Both the position numbers and the translations under genes were made by a program. A DNA stretch of 45,336 nucleotides from Phycisphaerales bacterium. GTDB taxonomy: Bacteria; Planctomycetota; Phycisphaerae; Sedimentisphaerales; UBA12454. Where the stretch lies: the NCBI GenBank assembly GCA_003142595.1, contig PLMU01000015.1:1-45336 (forward strand), written 5' to 3'. The first letter of the stretch is position 1. Every line of letters begins with the position of its first letter. The notes beneath the pieces were generated by a model, which saw only the letters and a list, made by a program, of their open reading frames with translations, ran no database searches and was not told the origin of the DNA. This document shows, in pieces, positions 33,002-41,638 of this stretch.

Positions 33002-34867
33002 TTGATTTACTTGAAGCATATTTTGAATAATTACCTGCCTAAGCTTCTTTTGTTAAGCCTGTTAGCCTCAACAGTTTTCGCCTACTCCGGCGGAACAGGC
33101 CAGCCGAATGACCCATACCAGATTGCCGATACCAATGACTTGCTGGCTCTGGCAGCCGCACCCGCAGATTACAACAAATGCTTTATCCTGACGGCGGATA
33201 TTAATATGACTGGGCAGGTCTTTACAACGGCAATCCTTGCCGCCGATACCAACTCAGACAATGGTTTTCAGGGGCCTGCCTTTACAGGAACGTTTGATGG
33301 CAATGGCCATAAAATTACTCATTTTACCATCAATAGCAGTAGTAACGATTTTCTTGGCCTATTTGGTTGTGTTGAATCCGGTGTAGTTAAAAATCTCGGC
33401 CTTGAGAACTTTGCTGTCACCGGTTACATAAATGTCGGCGGGCTGGTAGGATACAACAATCATAGCAACATCAGCAATTGCTATTCGACAGGGGCTGTTA
33501 CCGGTGGAGAGAATTCAAATTCTCTCGGCGGGCTGGTAGGATACAGCGATATCGGATTCAGCGGTGGCGTTAGCAATATCACCAATTGCCATTCAACAGG
33601 CGCTATTACCGGCGGAAATTCCTCAGGCGGATTGGTGGGAAGCAACAGATATACAAATATCAGCGATTGCTATTCGACAAGCGTTGTTACAGGTGGGTAT
33701 GACTCATATTGTCTCAGCGGGCTGGTAGGATATAGTTATTATGGTTCTATCAGCAATTGCTATTCAACAGGCAATGTTACCGCTGGAGATATTTCATATT
33801 GCCTTGGTGGGCTGGTAGGAGCTTGTCCTTATACTGTTATTAGCAATTGCCATTCGACCGGTAATATCGAAGGTGGGAACACCCTCGGCGGGCTGGTAGG
33901 ATCTAACTCCGGCGGTATCATTAATTGCTATTCTACAGGTCATGTTATAGGCTGGTATTATTGCGGAGGACTGGTGGGAGATAACGATGATGGCGATATT
34001 GACAATTCTTATTCAATAGGCGATATTACTGGCGGAGATGATTCATACTATATAGGTGGGCTGGTGGGATATAGCCATTATAATAGCTCTATTAGATGTT
34101 GCTTTTCGACAGGTGCTGTTGTTGGCGGAAAGAGTTCTGAAGAGTTCGGCGGACTGGTAGGATATAATAGGGGTAATATCCGCAATTGCTTTTCAACAGG
34201 CAATGTTATCTGCGGAGATTATTCGCATTGGCTTGGCGGACTAGTGGGATGGAATCAGGATAGTGATGGGATGGGTGGTAGTATTATTAATTGCTATTCG
34301 ATTGGTGATGTCAACGGCGGATATTATTATGGTGGGCTGGCAGGAGGAAACGCAGGTGATGGTACTATCAGTAGTTGCTATTTTATTGTTACCAGCGGGC
34401 CTGATAACGGAAACGGGACACCGCTGACAAATGCGCAGATGAAACAACAAAATAATTTCGTTGGATGGGATTTTGTCGGCGAAACCGCAAATGGCACAGA
34501 CGATATATGGGAAATAAATATTGGGACGGATTATCCGAAATTAGCATGGCAGCAGCAGCAATCTTTAGCCGGTGATTTTGATGGTTCTGGCGATGTTGAT
34601 TTTTATGATTTTTCTGTTTTTGCAAACCAGTGGCTGCTTGAAAAATTATCTTTCGATACTAACAACGACGGCATTGTGAACTTTTTAGACTTTGCTGCCT
34701 TTGCAAATAACTGGCATGGCGATATAAATCAATTATCCCAGTTTGCTTCTCAATGGTTGCGGCGAAGTGCTACTAGTGCTGATATTGCTCCCGCTCCAAA
34801 CGGTGATGGCATTGTGAATTTTCTCGACTTTGCAGTCTTTGCCGAAAACTGGCTCAAACAAAATTAA
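33002..34867 (+). CDS. Secreted GLUG-repeat surface protein with dockerin-like C-terminus
   Basis: The 621-aa protein begins at TTG 33002, supported by a strong AGGAGG eight bases upstream, with a signal peptide (LLLLSLLASTVFAYSGG). Residues of about 85-470 are a right-handed repeat region built on units like GGLVGYN...ISNCYSTGxVTGG (GLUG motif), about a dozen copies. Two or three dockerin-type calcium repeats follow: DFDGSGDVDFYDFSVFANQW, then DTNNDGIVNFLDFAAFANNW and GDGIVNFLDFAVFAENW. The DFxxFAxxWL form is characteristic of Phycisphaerae secreted proteins. It is probably adhesive or attached to a cell-surface scaffold; no enzyme domain is seen. Confidence 0.88.
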   Translation: MIYLKHILNNYLPKLLLLSLLASTVFAYSGGTGQPNDPYQIADTNDLLALAAAPADYNKCFILTADINMTGQVFTTAILAADTNSDNGFQGPAFTGTFDGNGHKITHFTINSSSNDFLGLFGCVESGVVKNLGLENFAVTGYINVGGLVGYNNHSNISNCYSTGAVTGGENSNSLGGLVGYSDIGFSGGVSNITNCHSTGAITGGNSSGGLVGSNRYTNISDCYSTSVVTGGYDSYCLSGLVGYSYYGSISNCYSTGNVTAGDISYCLGGLVGACPYTVISNCHSTGNIEGGNTLGGLVGSNSGGIINCYSTGHVIGWYYCGGLVGDNDDGDIDNSYSIGDITGGDDSYYIGGLVGYSHYNSSIRCCFSTGAVVGGKSSEEFGGLVGYNRGNIRNCFSTGNVICGDYSHWLGGLVGWNQDSDGMGGSIINCYSIGDVNGGYYYGGLAGGNAGDGTISSCYFIVTSGPDNGNGTPLTNAQMKQQNNFVGWDFVGETANGTDDIWEINIGTDYPKLAWQQQQSLAGDFDGSGDVDFYDFSVFANQWLLEKLSFDTNNDGIVNFLDFAAFANNWHGDINQLSQFASQWLRRSATSADIAPAPNGDGIVNFLDFAVFAENWLKQN

Positions 34868-35166
34868 TCCCATCTCTGGCAGATTGAATTTTAAAAATTG
34901 AGGTTCTGGAATCTAAAAAAAGTGGTTTTTAACAGGAAGTGGACAGGATATCCGCAGGAAAAAGATGGGAATTTGAGGGGATTACTTATCTTATAATTGA
35001 GATATTATAATAATATCTCTTATTATGCCATTGGACCAACCACGGCAGGCCGTGTGAAGTTTCCTGACCAGTATCGGGTATTTCCAATCGAATAGGGCTA
35101 TTTTGGGAAGGTTATAACGCCACTCATTCTTTACATTATTGTCAATCTCATAATTTCCATTCTTCA
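34868..35166. other. Non-coding stretch with two perfect hairpins
   Basis: No supportable gene. GAGATATTA/TAATATCTC (34999-35007 and 35011-35019) is a perfect 9-bp palindrome with a 3-base centre. CACGGC/GCCGTG (35041-35054) is a perfect 6-bp stem with a 2-base centre. The latter lies just ahead of a methylase remnant and may mark an element boundary. Confidence 0.45.
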
Positions 35167-35550
35167 GACACATATCTATGGACAGCCGCAATTCTGCACA
35201 CTGGCGGCAAGAAAATAGTATCTGCCGTTCAAGTTCAGCAATGCTGGAAGCCTATACTTATATATCAAAAACTACCGGCAAATAGATACTGGGCCCCCTT
35301 CTTCGATATCACCTCTGGCGGTCAAAGTAAGGCTTATCATCCTTGGGAACAATCCGTAGATGAAGCAGCACATTACATTAAGGCCCTATGCCCTGCTGGT
35401 GGTACACTTGTCGACCCTATGATGGGTTCAGGCACATCCTTAAACTCAGGAAAAACTAAATTATCCACCTGGGGATATAAGTTTTATTTAAAACACTGCT
35501 CTGCCATCTTCACTATGGCAGTTGATTGGGATTACCCCCCTTCTCAATAA
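35167..35550 (+). pseudogene. DNA methyltransferase fragment (phage/plasmid type)
   Basis: An open frame lacking a plausible start reads YLWTAAILHTGGKKIVSAV, then QCWKPILIYQKLP, HPWEQSVDEAAHYI and GGTLVDPMMGSGTS. The last is motif I of N4/N6 DNA methylases, and WKPILIY...HPWEQ is typical of phage and ParB-linked modification methylases. Family-like sequence ends at GTSLN near 35443. The following 35 codons are unrelated and stop at 35550. Both ends are missing, so this is a relic joined to the integrase fragment that follows. Confidence 0.65.
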
Positions 35551-35999
35551 AAGACCATCAGAACCGTTCTGTTCCAATGCCTACATGGTTAGTAAGTATG
35601 TTAGTAAAACTTCAAATTCAGTCAAAACCTAATAATCCTTTTGTATTTCTCACTGAAGACAGATGGGAAATAGTCCAGATGAAATGGTCAGAAGTCAGAA
35701 CAAGTAAAAATATAGATAAATGGTTTAACAGGGATATATGTAATAACTTGCTCAGAAATTTTAAAAACTATTGTAGAAATTCAGGTATAAAAACAGATGA
35801 AAATGAGAAAATTACTATTCACTGTCTGAGAAAATCTTATGCTCAAAATCTTGCAAGTAATAATGTCCCTATGGCAACTTTAAAAGATTTAATGGGCCAC
35901 TCATCAATAAGATGTACTGAACAATATTATTTAAAATCTTCTACTCCAAACCAATTAGCTGCAGTTGAAGTCCTAAATGGGTTAGTTGAAGTAGGGTAA
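35526..35999 (+). pseudogene. Tyrosine recombinase/integrase C-terminal fragment
   Basis: The frame starts inside the catalytic domain with FSIKDHQNRSVPMPTWLVSM, then carries IHCLRKSYAQNLA (the H-x-x-R box) and LMGHSSIRCTEQYY (second His and the catalytic Tyr). The N-terminal DNA-binding domain and the first catalytic arginine are absent, so it cannot be active. A shorter copy of the same C-terminus is at 43943-44068, and both are followed by similar AT-rich sequence ending in a GACAGTAGAAAA motif. It is the relic of an integrase that probably used the tRNA sites in this window. Confidence 0.78.
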
Positions 36000-36070
36000 A
36001 AATAGATTAACTTATTAAATAAAGAATCTGGACGACAAAAAATATAGTGCCAAGTTGTGACAGTAGAAAA
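36000..36070. repeat. Integrase 3'-flank repeat
   Basis: AATAGATTAACTTATTAAAT, AAAGAATCTGGACGACAAAA and GTGACAGTAGAAAA follow the integrase stop. The same order follows the shorter integrase fragment at 44069-44140, and part of it recurs near 16240. It is probably the element's attachment-proximal end. The rest of 36071-36193 holds no gene; AACGCCATAGGTTTTTGCTTG there recurs inverted near 44430-44455. Confidence 0.55.
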
Positions 36071-36193
36071 AATACAGAAATAACTTCATAACTATATCTT
36101 AAGTAAGGATGAGTTTTTACATAGTACGCGATTTAAAAAACATAACGCCATAGGTTTTTGCTTGTTTTATAGCCAATATAAAAGCTTGTATTG

Positions 36194-36277
36194 TCAAGAC
36201 AGGTTCGATATTCTACTGGGAATGAGGCTCGGCGGCATAGTTGAAAAGAACATACGAGGTTATATGGGAAATCCCAG
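36194..36277 (+). promoter_or_regulatory. Structured leader element, copy 2 (before ankyrin gene 1)
   Basis: Starts TCAAGACAGGTTCGATATTC. Outer stem CTGGGA (36216-36221) pairs with TCCCAG (36272-36277). Inner stem TCGGC/GTTGA (36229-36233 and 36240-36244) encloses loop GGCATA. GGGAAAT precedes the outer 3' strand. It ends 37 bases before the ATG of the first ankyrin gene. Confidence 0.7.
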
Positions 36278-36314
36278 CTTAAATAGGCATTAGCTTAAGG
36301 AAAGGGAAAATCTT

Positions 36315-37673
36315 ATGAAACGAATTCTGTTTTCGATGGTGTGTATTTATTTGATATCTGCGGCTTTTGCCAAGGCAGATATATCAGACAAGAATGCTCA
36401 ATTGATTCAAGCATTAAAGAATGGCAACCTGCGGGCTGTTCAGACCGCCCTGGCTAATGGTGCTGATGTCAATGCCAAATTAATAACCAGCACTGGCACA
36501 ACTGCCCTGATGCTGGCGGCGCAGGATGGCCATACGGAAATAGTTAAACTCCTTCTGGAAAAGGGTGCCGATGTAAATGTGAAGACAACCACCGGCATAA
36601 CCGCCCTGTGGATGGCGTCGTTTCAAGGCAATACAGAGATCGTCAAGCTGCTCTTGGAAAAGGGCGCTGATGTAAATGTGAAGAACACCAATAACGGCAC
36701 AACTGCCCTGTGGATGGCGGCGGGGAACGACCATCCAGAAATCGTCAAGCTTCTACTGGAAAAGGGTGCGGAGGTTAACACGAAGACCGACGGCCAAACG
36801 GCACTAATGGATGCGGCACAGAACGGCCGTATGGAAATCGTCAAAATCCTTCTGGGAAAGGGGGCTGACGTCAATGCGAAAAGAACCGACGATGGCGTAA
36901 CAGCCTTGATATTAGCGGCGGGGAAAGGTCATACGGAAGTAGTAAAGCTCCTTCTTGAAAAGGAGGCTGAGGTCAACGTAAAAAGAACCACCGATGGCAC
37001 AACGGCTCTGTGGCTGGCGGCGATGGAGGGGCGTACGGAAGTTGTCAAGCTCCTGCTGGAAAAAGGTGCTGAAGTTAATGCGAGGGCTAGCGGCGTAACG
37101 GCACTGTATGTGGCAACGCAGAACGGGCATACGGAGGTTGTCAAACTCCTTTTGGAAAAGGGCGCCGATGTAAATGTGAAGAAAACCACCGATGGCGTAA
37201 CGCCCCTTATGTGGGCAGCGCAAGAAGGCCATGTGGAGGTCGTCAAGTTATTGCTGGAAAAAGGCGCTGATGTCAATGCGAGTACTGACAACGGCTCAAC
37301 GGCTCTGTGGCAGGCAGCGAACAACGGCCAAACGGAGGTCGTCAAACTCCTTTTGGAAAAGGGCGCGGATGTAAATGCAAAGCACACCGACGGCGTAACC
37401 GCCCTGTTGGCGGCGGCGATGGGCCATACGGAGGTCGTCAAGCTATTGCTGAAAGCAAAGGCCGATGTGAACGCCGCTAATAAAACAAATGGCGTTACTC
37501 CGCTGTTTTTAGCCTCAGTGGGATGTTATACCGAAATCGTCAAGCTGCTGCTAGAGGCCAAGGCCGATGTCAATATCAGGGTGAATGACGGAAACACTCC
37601 CTTGAGCATAGCGAAAAAGAAAGGTCACACAGATATTGTGCAACTGCTTGAAAAAGCCGGTGCAAAGGAATAG
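36315..37673 (+). CDS. Secreted ankyrin-repeat protein, copy 1
   Basis: The 452-aa protein has a signal peptide (ILFSMVCIYLISAAFAKA) and then almost nothing but about 12 ankyrin repeats of 33-34 residues with the consensus GxTALxxAAxxGHTEVVKLLLEKGADVNVK. It ends QLLEKAGAKE. Ankyrin stacks bind proteins. Export suggests a periplasmic or extracellular role, for example in interaction with other cells, but this is inference. AAGGAAAGGG precedes the ATG. A paralogue with the same leader and signal peptide starts 22 bases downstream. Near-identical repeats make internal expansion and contraction likely. Confidence 0.9.
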   Translation: MKRILFSMVCIYLISAAFAKADISDKNAQLIQALKNGNLRAVQTALANGADVNAKLITSTGTTALMLAAQDGHTEIVKLLLEKGADVNVKTTTGITALWMASFQGNTEIVKLLLEKGADVNVKNTNNGTTALWMAAGNDHPEIVKLLLEKGAEVNTKTDGQTALMDAAQNGRMEIVKILLGKGADVNAKRTDDGVTALILAAGKGHTEVVKLLLEKEAEVNVKRTTDGTTALWLAAMEGRTEVVKLLLEKGAEVNARASGVTALYVATQNGHTEVVKLLLEKGADVNVKKTTDGVTPLMWAAQEGHVEVVKLLLEKGADVNASTDNGSTALWQAANNGQTEVVKLLLEKGADVNAKHTDGVTALLAAAMGHTEVVKLLLKAKADVNAANKTNGVTPLFLASVGCYTEIVKLLLEAKADVNIRVNDGNTPLSIAKKKGHTDIVQLLEKAGAKE

Positions 37674-37695
37674 CGTTAAGGAAAGGAAAAATCTT

Positions 37696-39627
37696 ATGAA
37701 ACGAATCCTGTTTTTAATGGTGTGCATTTCTCTAGTATCTGCGGCTTTTGCCAAAGCGAATATATCAGACAAGAATGCCCAATTGATTCAAGCCGCAAAA
37801 GATGGCAACCTACAGGCCGTGCAAACCGCTCTGGCAGAAGGCACTGCCCCGAATGCCAAAGATGGGGGCGGAGTGCCTGCCCTAGTGTGGGCAGCGAACA
37901 ACGGCCATACGGAGGTCGTCAAACTCCTTTTGGAAAAAGGCGCTGATGTAAATGTGAAAGCAACCACCGACGGCGTAACTGCCCTGATGATGGCGGTGCA
38001 GAACGGCCATATGGAAATCGTCAAACTCCTGCTGGGAAAGGGCGCTGATATCAACGCGAAAAGAATCGACGGTATAACAGCTCTGATATTAGCAGCAAAT
38101 AACGGCCATGCCAATGTTGTTAAACTCTTGCTAGAAAAGGGCGCTGATGTTGACGTGAAAGAAACCAGCAACGGTTCAACAGCTTTGATATTAGCAGCAA
38201 ATAACGATTATGCCGATATCGTTAAGCTTTTGTTGGAAAAGGGTGCCGATGTCAATGGCAAAGACACTACTTATGGCACAACGGCCTTGATATTGGCAGC
38301 ACAGAAAGGCCATGTGGAAGTTGTCAAGTCGTTGTTGGCAAAAGGTGCTGATGTCAATATGAAGGATAAAGACGGCGGAACAGCCCTTATGATGGCGGTA
38401 GATAATGGTTATGCGGAAGTCGTCAAGTCTCTGCTGGAAAATGGTGCTGATGTTAATGCAAAATCAACCACCAGCGGCACAACGGCTCTGATATTAGTGG
38501 CGGAGAAGGGTTATACGGAGGTTGTTAAACTTCTACTGGAAAAGGGTGCCGATGTCAACATCAAGCGAACCGATGTCGGCGCAACAGCCCTATTTATGGC
38601 GGCAGAGTACGGCCGTACAGAGATTGTCAAACTTCTACTGGAAAAGGGTGCCGATGTCAACATCAAGCGAACCGATGTTAGCACAACGGCCCTGTTTATG
38701 GCAGCGCAGAATGGCCATACGGAAATCGTCAAACTCCTGCTGGAAAAAGGTGCAGATGTCAATGTGAAGACAACCACCGGCATAACCGCCCTGTGGATGG
38801 CGTCGCAGAACGGCCATACGGAGGTCGTCAAGCTCCTTTTGGAAAAGGGCACCGATGTAAATGTGAAGACAACCACAGACGGCGGAACCGCCCTGATGAT
38901 AGCGTCTCAGAAAGGCCATGCGGAGGTCGTTAATCTCCTGCTGGCAAAGGGTGCTAATGTTAATGTCAAAACTAACGACGGCAAGACGGCCTTAGCGATT
39001 GCGAAAGAAGTGGGCCGAACAGATATCATACATCTCCTTGAAAAAGCCGGCGCTGGCAATGCCGATAGCAACAACACAAACATTGCAGAGTTAGCAACAG
39101 TATCGTTTCGGGAGACGACATTTACTGCGACTAATCATGGTGATAGGTGGGTGAGTGAGGCTAACGGTACTGGTACTATCGAGAACAAAAAGGGAGATAT
39201 CGTTGCAGAAGGCTGCTTTTCCACTGTGGAAAGTATTGTTTCTTTGGTTGGTAAGAAAGGGACTTCCTTTAAGTACGAGCCCCAAATCGAGAGAGTTTCT
39301 GGAAAGGATGAGAAAGGTGATGTTATATGGTCCGAAGAAAAACCAACCAAATTCTCCCGAGTTTCTTTTGGTAAAGGTGGTATCTGGACGCTAAAGGACG
39401 ATGGGTTCCATTTCTTGATAAGGATTATTCAAAAACTTACCGGTGATTGGGGTGGGTCTCTTATGGTTTCCGAAAGCCTTGTTCGTGCAACAATTATTGA
39501 GCTACCGGTCGGAGAGCATGCGATGTTTGGCTACAAGATAGATGCATTACAAGATGGTGCTACTGTAACATTTGCACACGGAGCAATCACTGAGCAGGCA
39601 AACTGCAAAGTTACAGAAATTGAGTAA
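37696..39627 (+). CDS. Secreted ankyrin-repeat protein, copy 2, with a unique C-terminal domain
   Basis: The start is ATG 37696, not the longer frame from 37636, because AAGGAAAGG and the signal peptide (RILFLMVCISLVSAAFAKA) match copy 1. About 13 ankyrin repeats (residues 25-450) are followed by about 170 residues of unrecognised beta-rich sequence from ELATVSFRETTFTATNHG to FAHGAITEQANCKVTEIE. The stop at 39627 is followed in the same frame by 30 more protein-like codons (GGGELLGKDNLRSAVAANDK, then YEGWIHFEAD) up to a TAA at 39720, so the stop may be recent. It is a tandem duplicate of the upstream gene. Confidence 0.88.
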   Translation: MKRILFLMVCISLVSAAFAKANISDKNAQLIQAAKDGNLQAVQTALAEGTAPNAKDGGGVPALVWAANNGHTEVVKLLLEKGADVNVKATTDGVTALMMAVQNGHMEIVKLLLGKGADINAKRIDGITALILAANNGHANVVKLLLEKGADVDVKETSNGSTALILAANNDYADIVKLLLEKGADVNGKDTTYGTTALILAAQKGHVEVVKSLLAKGADVNMKDKDGGTALMMAVDNGYAEVVKSLLENGADVNAKSTTSGTTALILVAEKGYTEVVKLLLEKGADVNIKRTDVGATALFMAAEYGRTEIVKLLLEKGADVNIKRTDVSTTALFMAAQNGHTEIVKLLLEKGADVNVKTTTGITALWMASQNGHTEVVKLLLEKGTDVNVKTTTDGGTALMIASQKGHAEVVNLLLAKGANVNVKTNDGKTALAIAKEVGRTDIIHLLEKAGAGNADSNNTNIAELATVSFRETTFTATNHGDRWVSEANGTGTIENKKGDIVAEGCFSTVESIVSLVGKKGTSFKYEPQIERVSGKDEKGDVIWSEEKPTKFSRVSFGKGGIWTLKDDGFHFLIRIIQKLTGDWGGSLMVSESLVRATIIELPVGEHAMFGYKIDALQDGATVTFAHGAITEQANCKVTEIE

Positions 39628-39923
39628 GGGGGGGGCGAACTCCTCGGTAAAGACAACCTGCGATCAGCCGTTGCTGCAAATGATAAATATGAAGGGTGGA
39701 TTCATTTCGAGGCGGATTAAGATGCCGGAGATTCCGGACGAATCCGAAAATCTGGGGACACCACACCGGGGAATAGAGGGGTCAGCCCTGTCGGCTTATA
39801 GCAGGGCATTGGAAAGAAAAGAAATGACGAGAAAAGGCCGAAAAGCGTGTTTTGGGGCTGAAAACTGGCATTGGACATTTGCTCCGTAGCAAAGTCGGCG
39901 TGGCCTGCGACAACTAATTCAAA

Positions 39924-40380
39924 CACTCCTGACTCATCCCTCTTATTATTATAAGAAATTAATTAAATCTCAACCGTGTTGACCCAGTCAAATTTCTCAT
40001 TTTCCCCCTATTTTCATATTTTATAGACGCCATTTGGACGCCAAAAAATACTCATCAAATTTTTTTATTTCTACACAACAATTAGACAAGATTTGAAATA
40101 CGACACTTGGTTTTTATTAAATAATTTTATCTCAAAATCCTTAATAACATTCTGAAAATCTACTTTTTAAAAAATATTTAAAAAAATATGAGAATTTTGT
40201 CAAGTAAACTGAAATTAGGTTAGTTTCGAGATAGTTTCAGGATAATTCTGAGATGGGCTTAGACGCCAAACTGACGCCAGATGAGTATTTGGAGTAGTAG
40301 AGAGATGTAAAATCCTTATTTTTGAGTTAAAAACAAATGGAGCCAACAAGATTCGAACTTGCGACCTCTTGCATGCCATG
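39924..40380 (-). repeat. Direct repeat copy C, element end abutting a truncated tRNA-Ala
   Basis: This is the second long copy of the 15656-16088 repeat, starting CACTCCTGAC and ending in the same tRNA-Ala 3' end. It keeps both GACGCC motif pairs (near 40026 and 40262) and the TTGACA/TAAATA spacing. It carries about 25 extra bases near 40230. The two copies lie 24 kb apart in the same orientation. The 39721-39923 stretch before it has no supportable gene. Confidence 0.75.
40338..40380 (-). tRNA. tRNA-Ala (GGC) 3' fragment, non-functional, att-like
   Basis: Identical in its 43 bases to the fragment at 16046-16088: anticodon-loop GGC, T arm TTCGAAT and acceptor TGGCTCC-A. Upstream of the anticodon loop the sequence switches to TGGTACCTGCTGC, which shows no D arm. 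The switch point inside the anticodon loop is a common recombinase crossover site in tRNA genes. Confidence 0.8.
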
Positions 40381-40480
40381 TGGTACCTGCTGCAAATCTC
40401 TATTTTTTTGTAATTTATCGTAACTCATTTACCCACAATGAGCTACAATTTGCGACACATTGCAAGTTGTTTCCGAAAAC

Positions 40481-40515
40481 CATTGCATCTATTGCACCCC
40501 ATTGCATTCATTGCG
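40481..40515. repeat. Short tandem TGCAATG repeats
   Basis: On the minus strand CGCAATGAA, TGCAATGGGG, TGCAATAGA and TGCAATGGTT follow one another with a 9-10 base period, and two looser copies lie at 40457-40470. The array sits about 100 bases from the tRNA-Ala fragment and could be recombinase or replication-protein sites. Confidence 0.5.
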
Positions 40516-40726
40516 AGTAGTCTACCGGTTTTGGGATGGCGAAAAGAGTATACTACTTCTGGACAACGGAAGTGGGGTAATTAGAAAACATATCGGCTGT
40601 GTCACCAAATTTCGATGTGATCTGGTGATTATTGTTTGAATTATTTTCGGCAAAATCGGCTAAATTCGGCCGCCTTAGTACCATGTAAAAAGTCATCCAC
40701 CCATCATGCTGCTCTCCGGTAGAACT

Positions 40727-40847
40727 TCAATAACCCGCCAAACGTTCTTGGCAGACAATTTTACCTTTGCCATTGAGCAGAGTATTGACAATTTCAGGTA
40801 CATTAAACCACCTCAATAGCACTTGTTTGATTCGCTGTATTTTCCAT
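40727..40847 (-). pseudogene. Transposase 5' fragment, second copy
   Basis: From ATG 40847 the frame reads MENTANQTSAIEV, shifts once, then RWFNVPEIVNTLLNGKGK and stops at 40727. MxxTANQT and the preceding 60 bases (AAAAAGCAAGTACTTATGAT and onward) match the start of the transposase fragment at 24515-24868. Only the first 40 codons survive. Confidence 0.55.
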
Positions 40848-41008
40848 TGGTAGAATTTATCATAAGTACTTGCTTTTTCAAGAATTAACCAGTATAATGC
40901 TAACATAATTTCAATGAGCTATATATATTTGTACTGTACTGGAAAATAGGCTGGTGAGGGGCTGGTTTGGCTGAAATATCTTCGAGTTAGAGTTAAAAAT
41001 ATTGATTT

Positions 41009-41093
41009 TCAAGACAAGTTTGATATTCTATTGGAAATTAGGCTCAGCGGCATAGCTGAGCAAGGACATGCAATGTTATATGGGAAATACCGG
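41009..41093 (+). promoter_or_regulatory. Structured leader element, copy 3 (before the DUF3309 gene)
   Basis: Starts TCAAGACAAGTTTGATATTC. Outer stem TTGG (41031-41034) pairs with CCGG (41090-41093). Inner stem TCAGC/GCTGA (41044-41048 and 41055-41059) encloses loop GGCATA. ATATGGGAAAT precedes the outer 3' strand. About 110 bases separate it from the DUF3309 start. Confidence 0.7.
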
Positions 41094-41205
41094 TCTTACT
41101 GTGTTATGCCGGATGAGTAACCTCTCCATGAGGGACTCGCTGGAATCAGATTATGTGAATGAGCATTGACAGGTTTACTGGTTAAGACAATTGAAAGGAA
41201 CTTTT

Positions 41206-41370
41206 ATGGGATTGTTATTACTTATTATTGTTATCTTACTTCTTGTCGGTGGGCTGCCTCACTGGAATTACAGCCGCAATTGGGGTTACGGTCCAACCGG
41301 CGGTTTGTCATTGGTACTGATTATCCTGCTGATACTGTTGCTTATGGGATATATTCCACGCGGCTTCTGA
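41206..41370 (+). CDS. DUF3309 small membrane protein, 54 aa
   Basis: ATG 41206 follows GAAAGGAAC and opens a 54-codon frame: helix MGLLLLIIVILLLVGGLPHW, the family signature NYSRNWGYGPTGGLSLVL, and a second helix ending MGYIPRGF. This is the DUF3309 pattern (two helices around W-x-YS-x-x-WGYGPSGG). Members are widespread tiny membrane proteins often induced by stress, of unknown mechanism. The longer frame over 41166-41378 is a shadow of it. Confidence 0.88.
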   Translation: MGLLLLIIVILLLVGGLPHWNYSRNWGYGPTGGLSLVLIILLILLLMGYIPRGF

Positions 41371-41461
41371 GTGAATAGTTCCATTAAGTAGGCGTGAAAA
41401 GCCTCCCCGAAGACGATGTCTTTGATGTTGTCCTACTCAAAAATTCGTAATTGTTTAATTT

Positions 41462-41492
41462 CAACGACTTATGTAAACTCCCAGAGTCGTTG
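41462..41492. other. Inverted repeat in the spacer between DUF3309 and the AI-2E transporter
   Basis: CAACGACT (41462-41469) pairs with AGTCGTTG (41485-41492), an 8-bp perfect stem with a 15-base loop. No T run follows, so it is not a typical terminator. The rest of 41371-41638 shows no supportable gene. Confidence 0.4.
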
Positions 41493-41638
41493 TTAAGATT
41501 CAATATTACAGAAATATTCGGGAGAAATCAATATCAACTTGCCTATGAGCAATTTCCCCAATCCGAATCAGAAAAACGTCAACTTTTACGGCCGGATGAA
41601 TTTTTGAGGAGGACAGCGTATAGTTCGATGAATTTGGT

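Noticed and set aside
34991-35191. 66-codon minus-strand frame before the methylase remnant
   Set aside because: It overlaps the methylase-like frame, lacks a ribosome site and shows no family; the evidence is too weak to call a gene.
36315-39060. Long tandem DNA repeats of about 99-102 bases
   Set aside because: They are the coding repeats of ankyrin units, not an independent satellite.
39572-39889. 105-codon frame over the end of ankyrin gene 2
   Set aside because: It is out of frame with the ankyrin gene over the overlap and has no recognisable domain or ribosome site.
40441-40515. Possible CRISPR array from repeated TGCAATG units
   Set aside because: The unit is 9-10 bases with no spacers of even length, and no cas genes are present.
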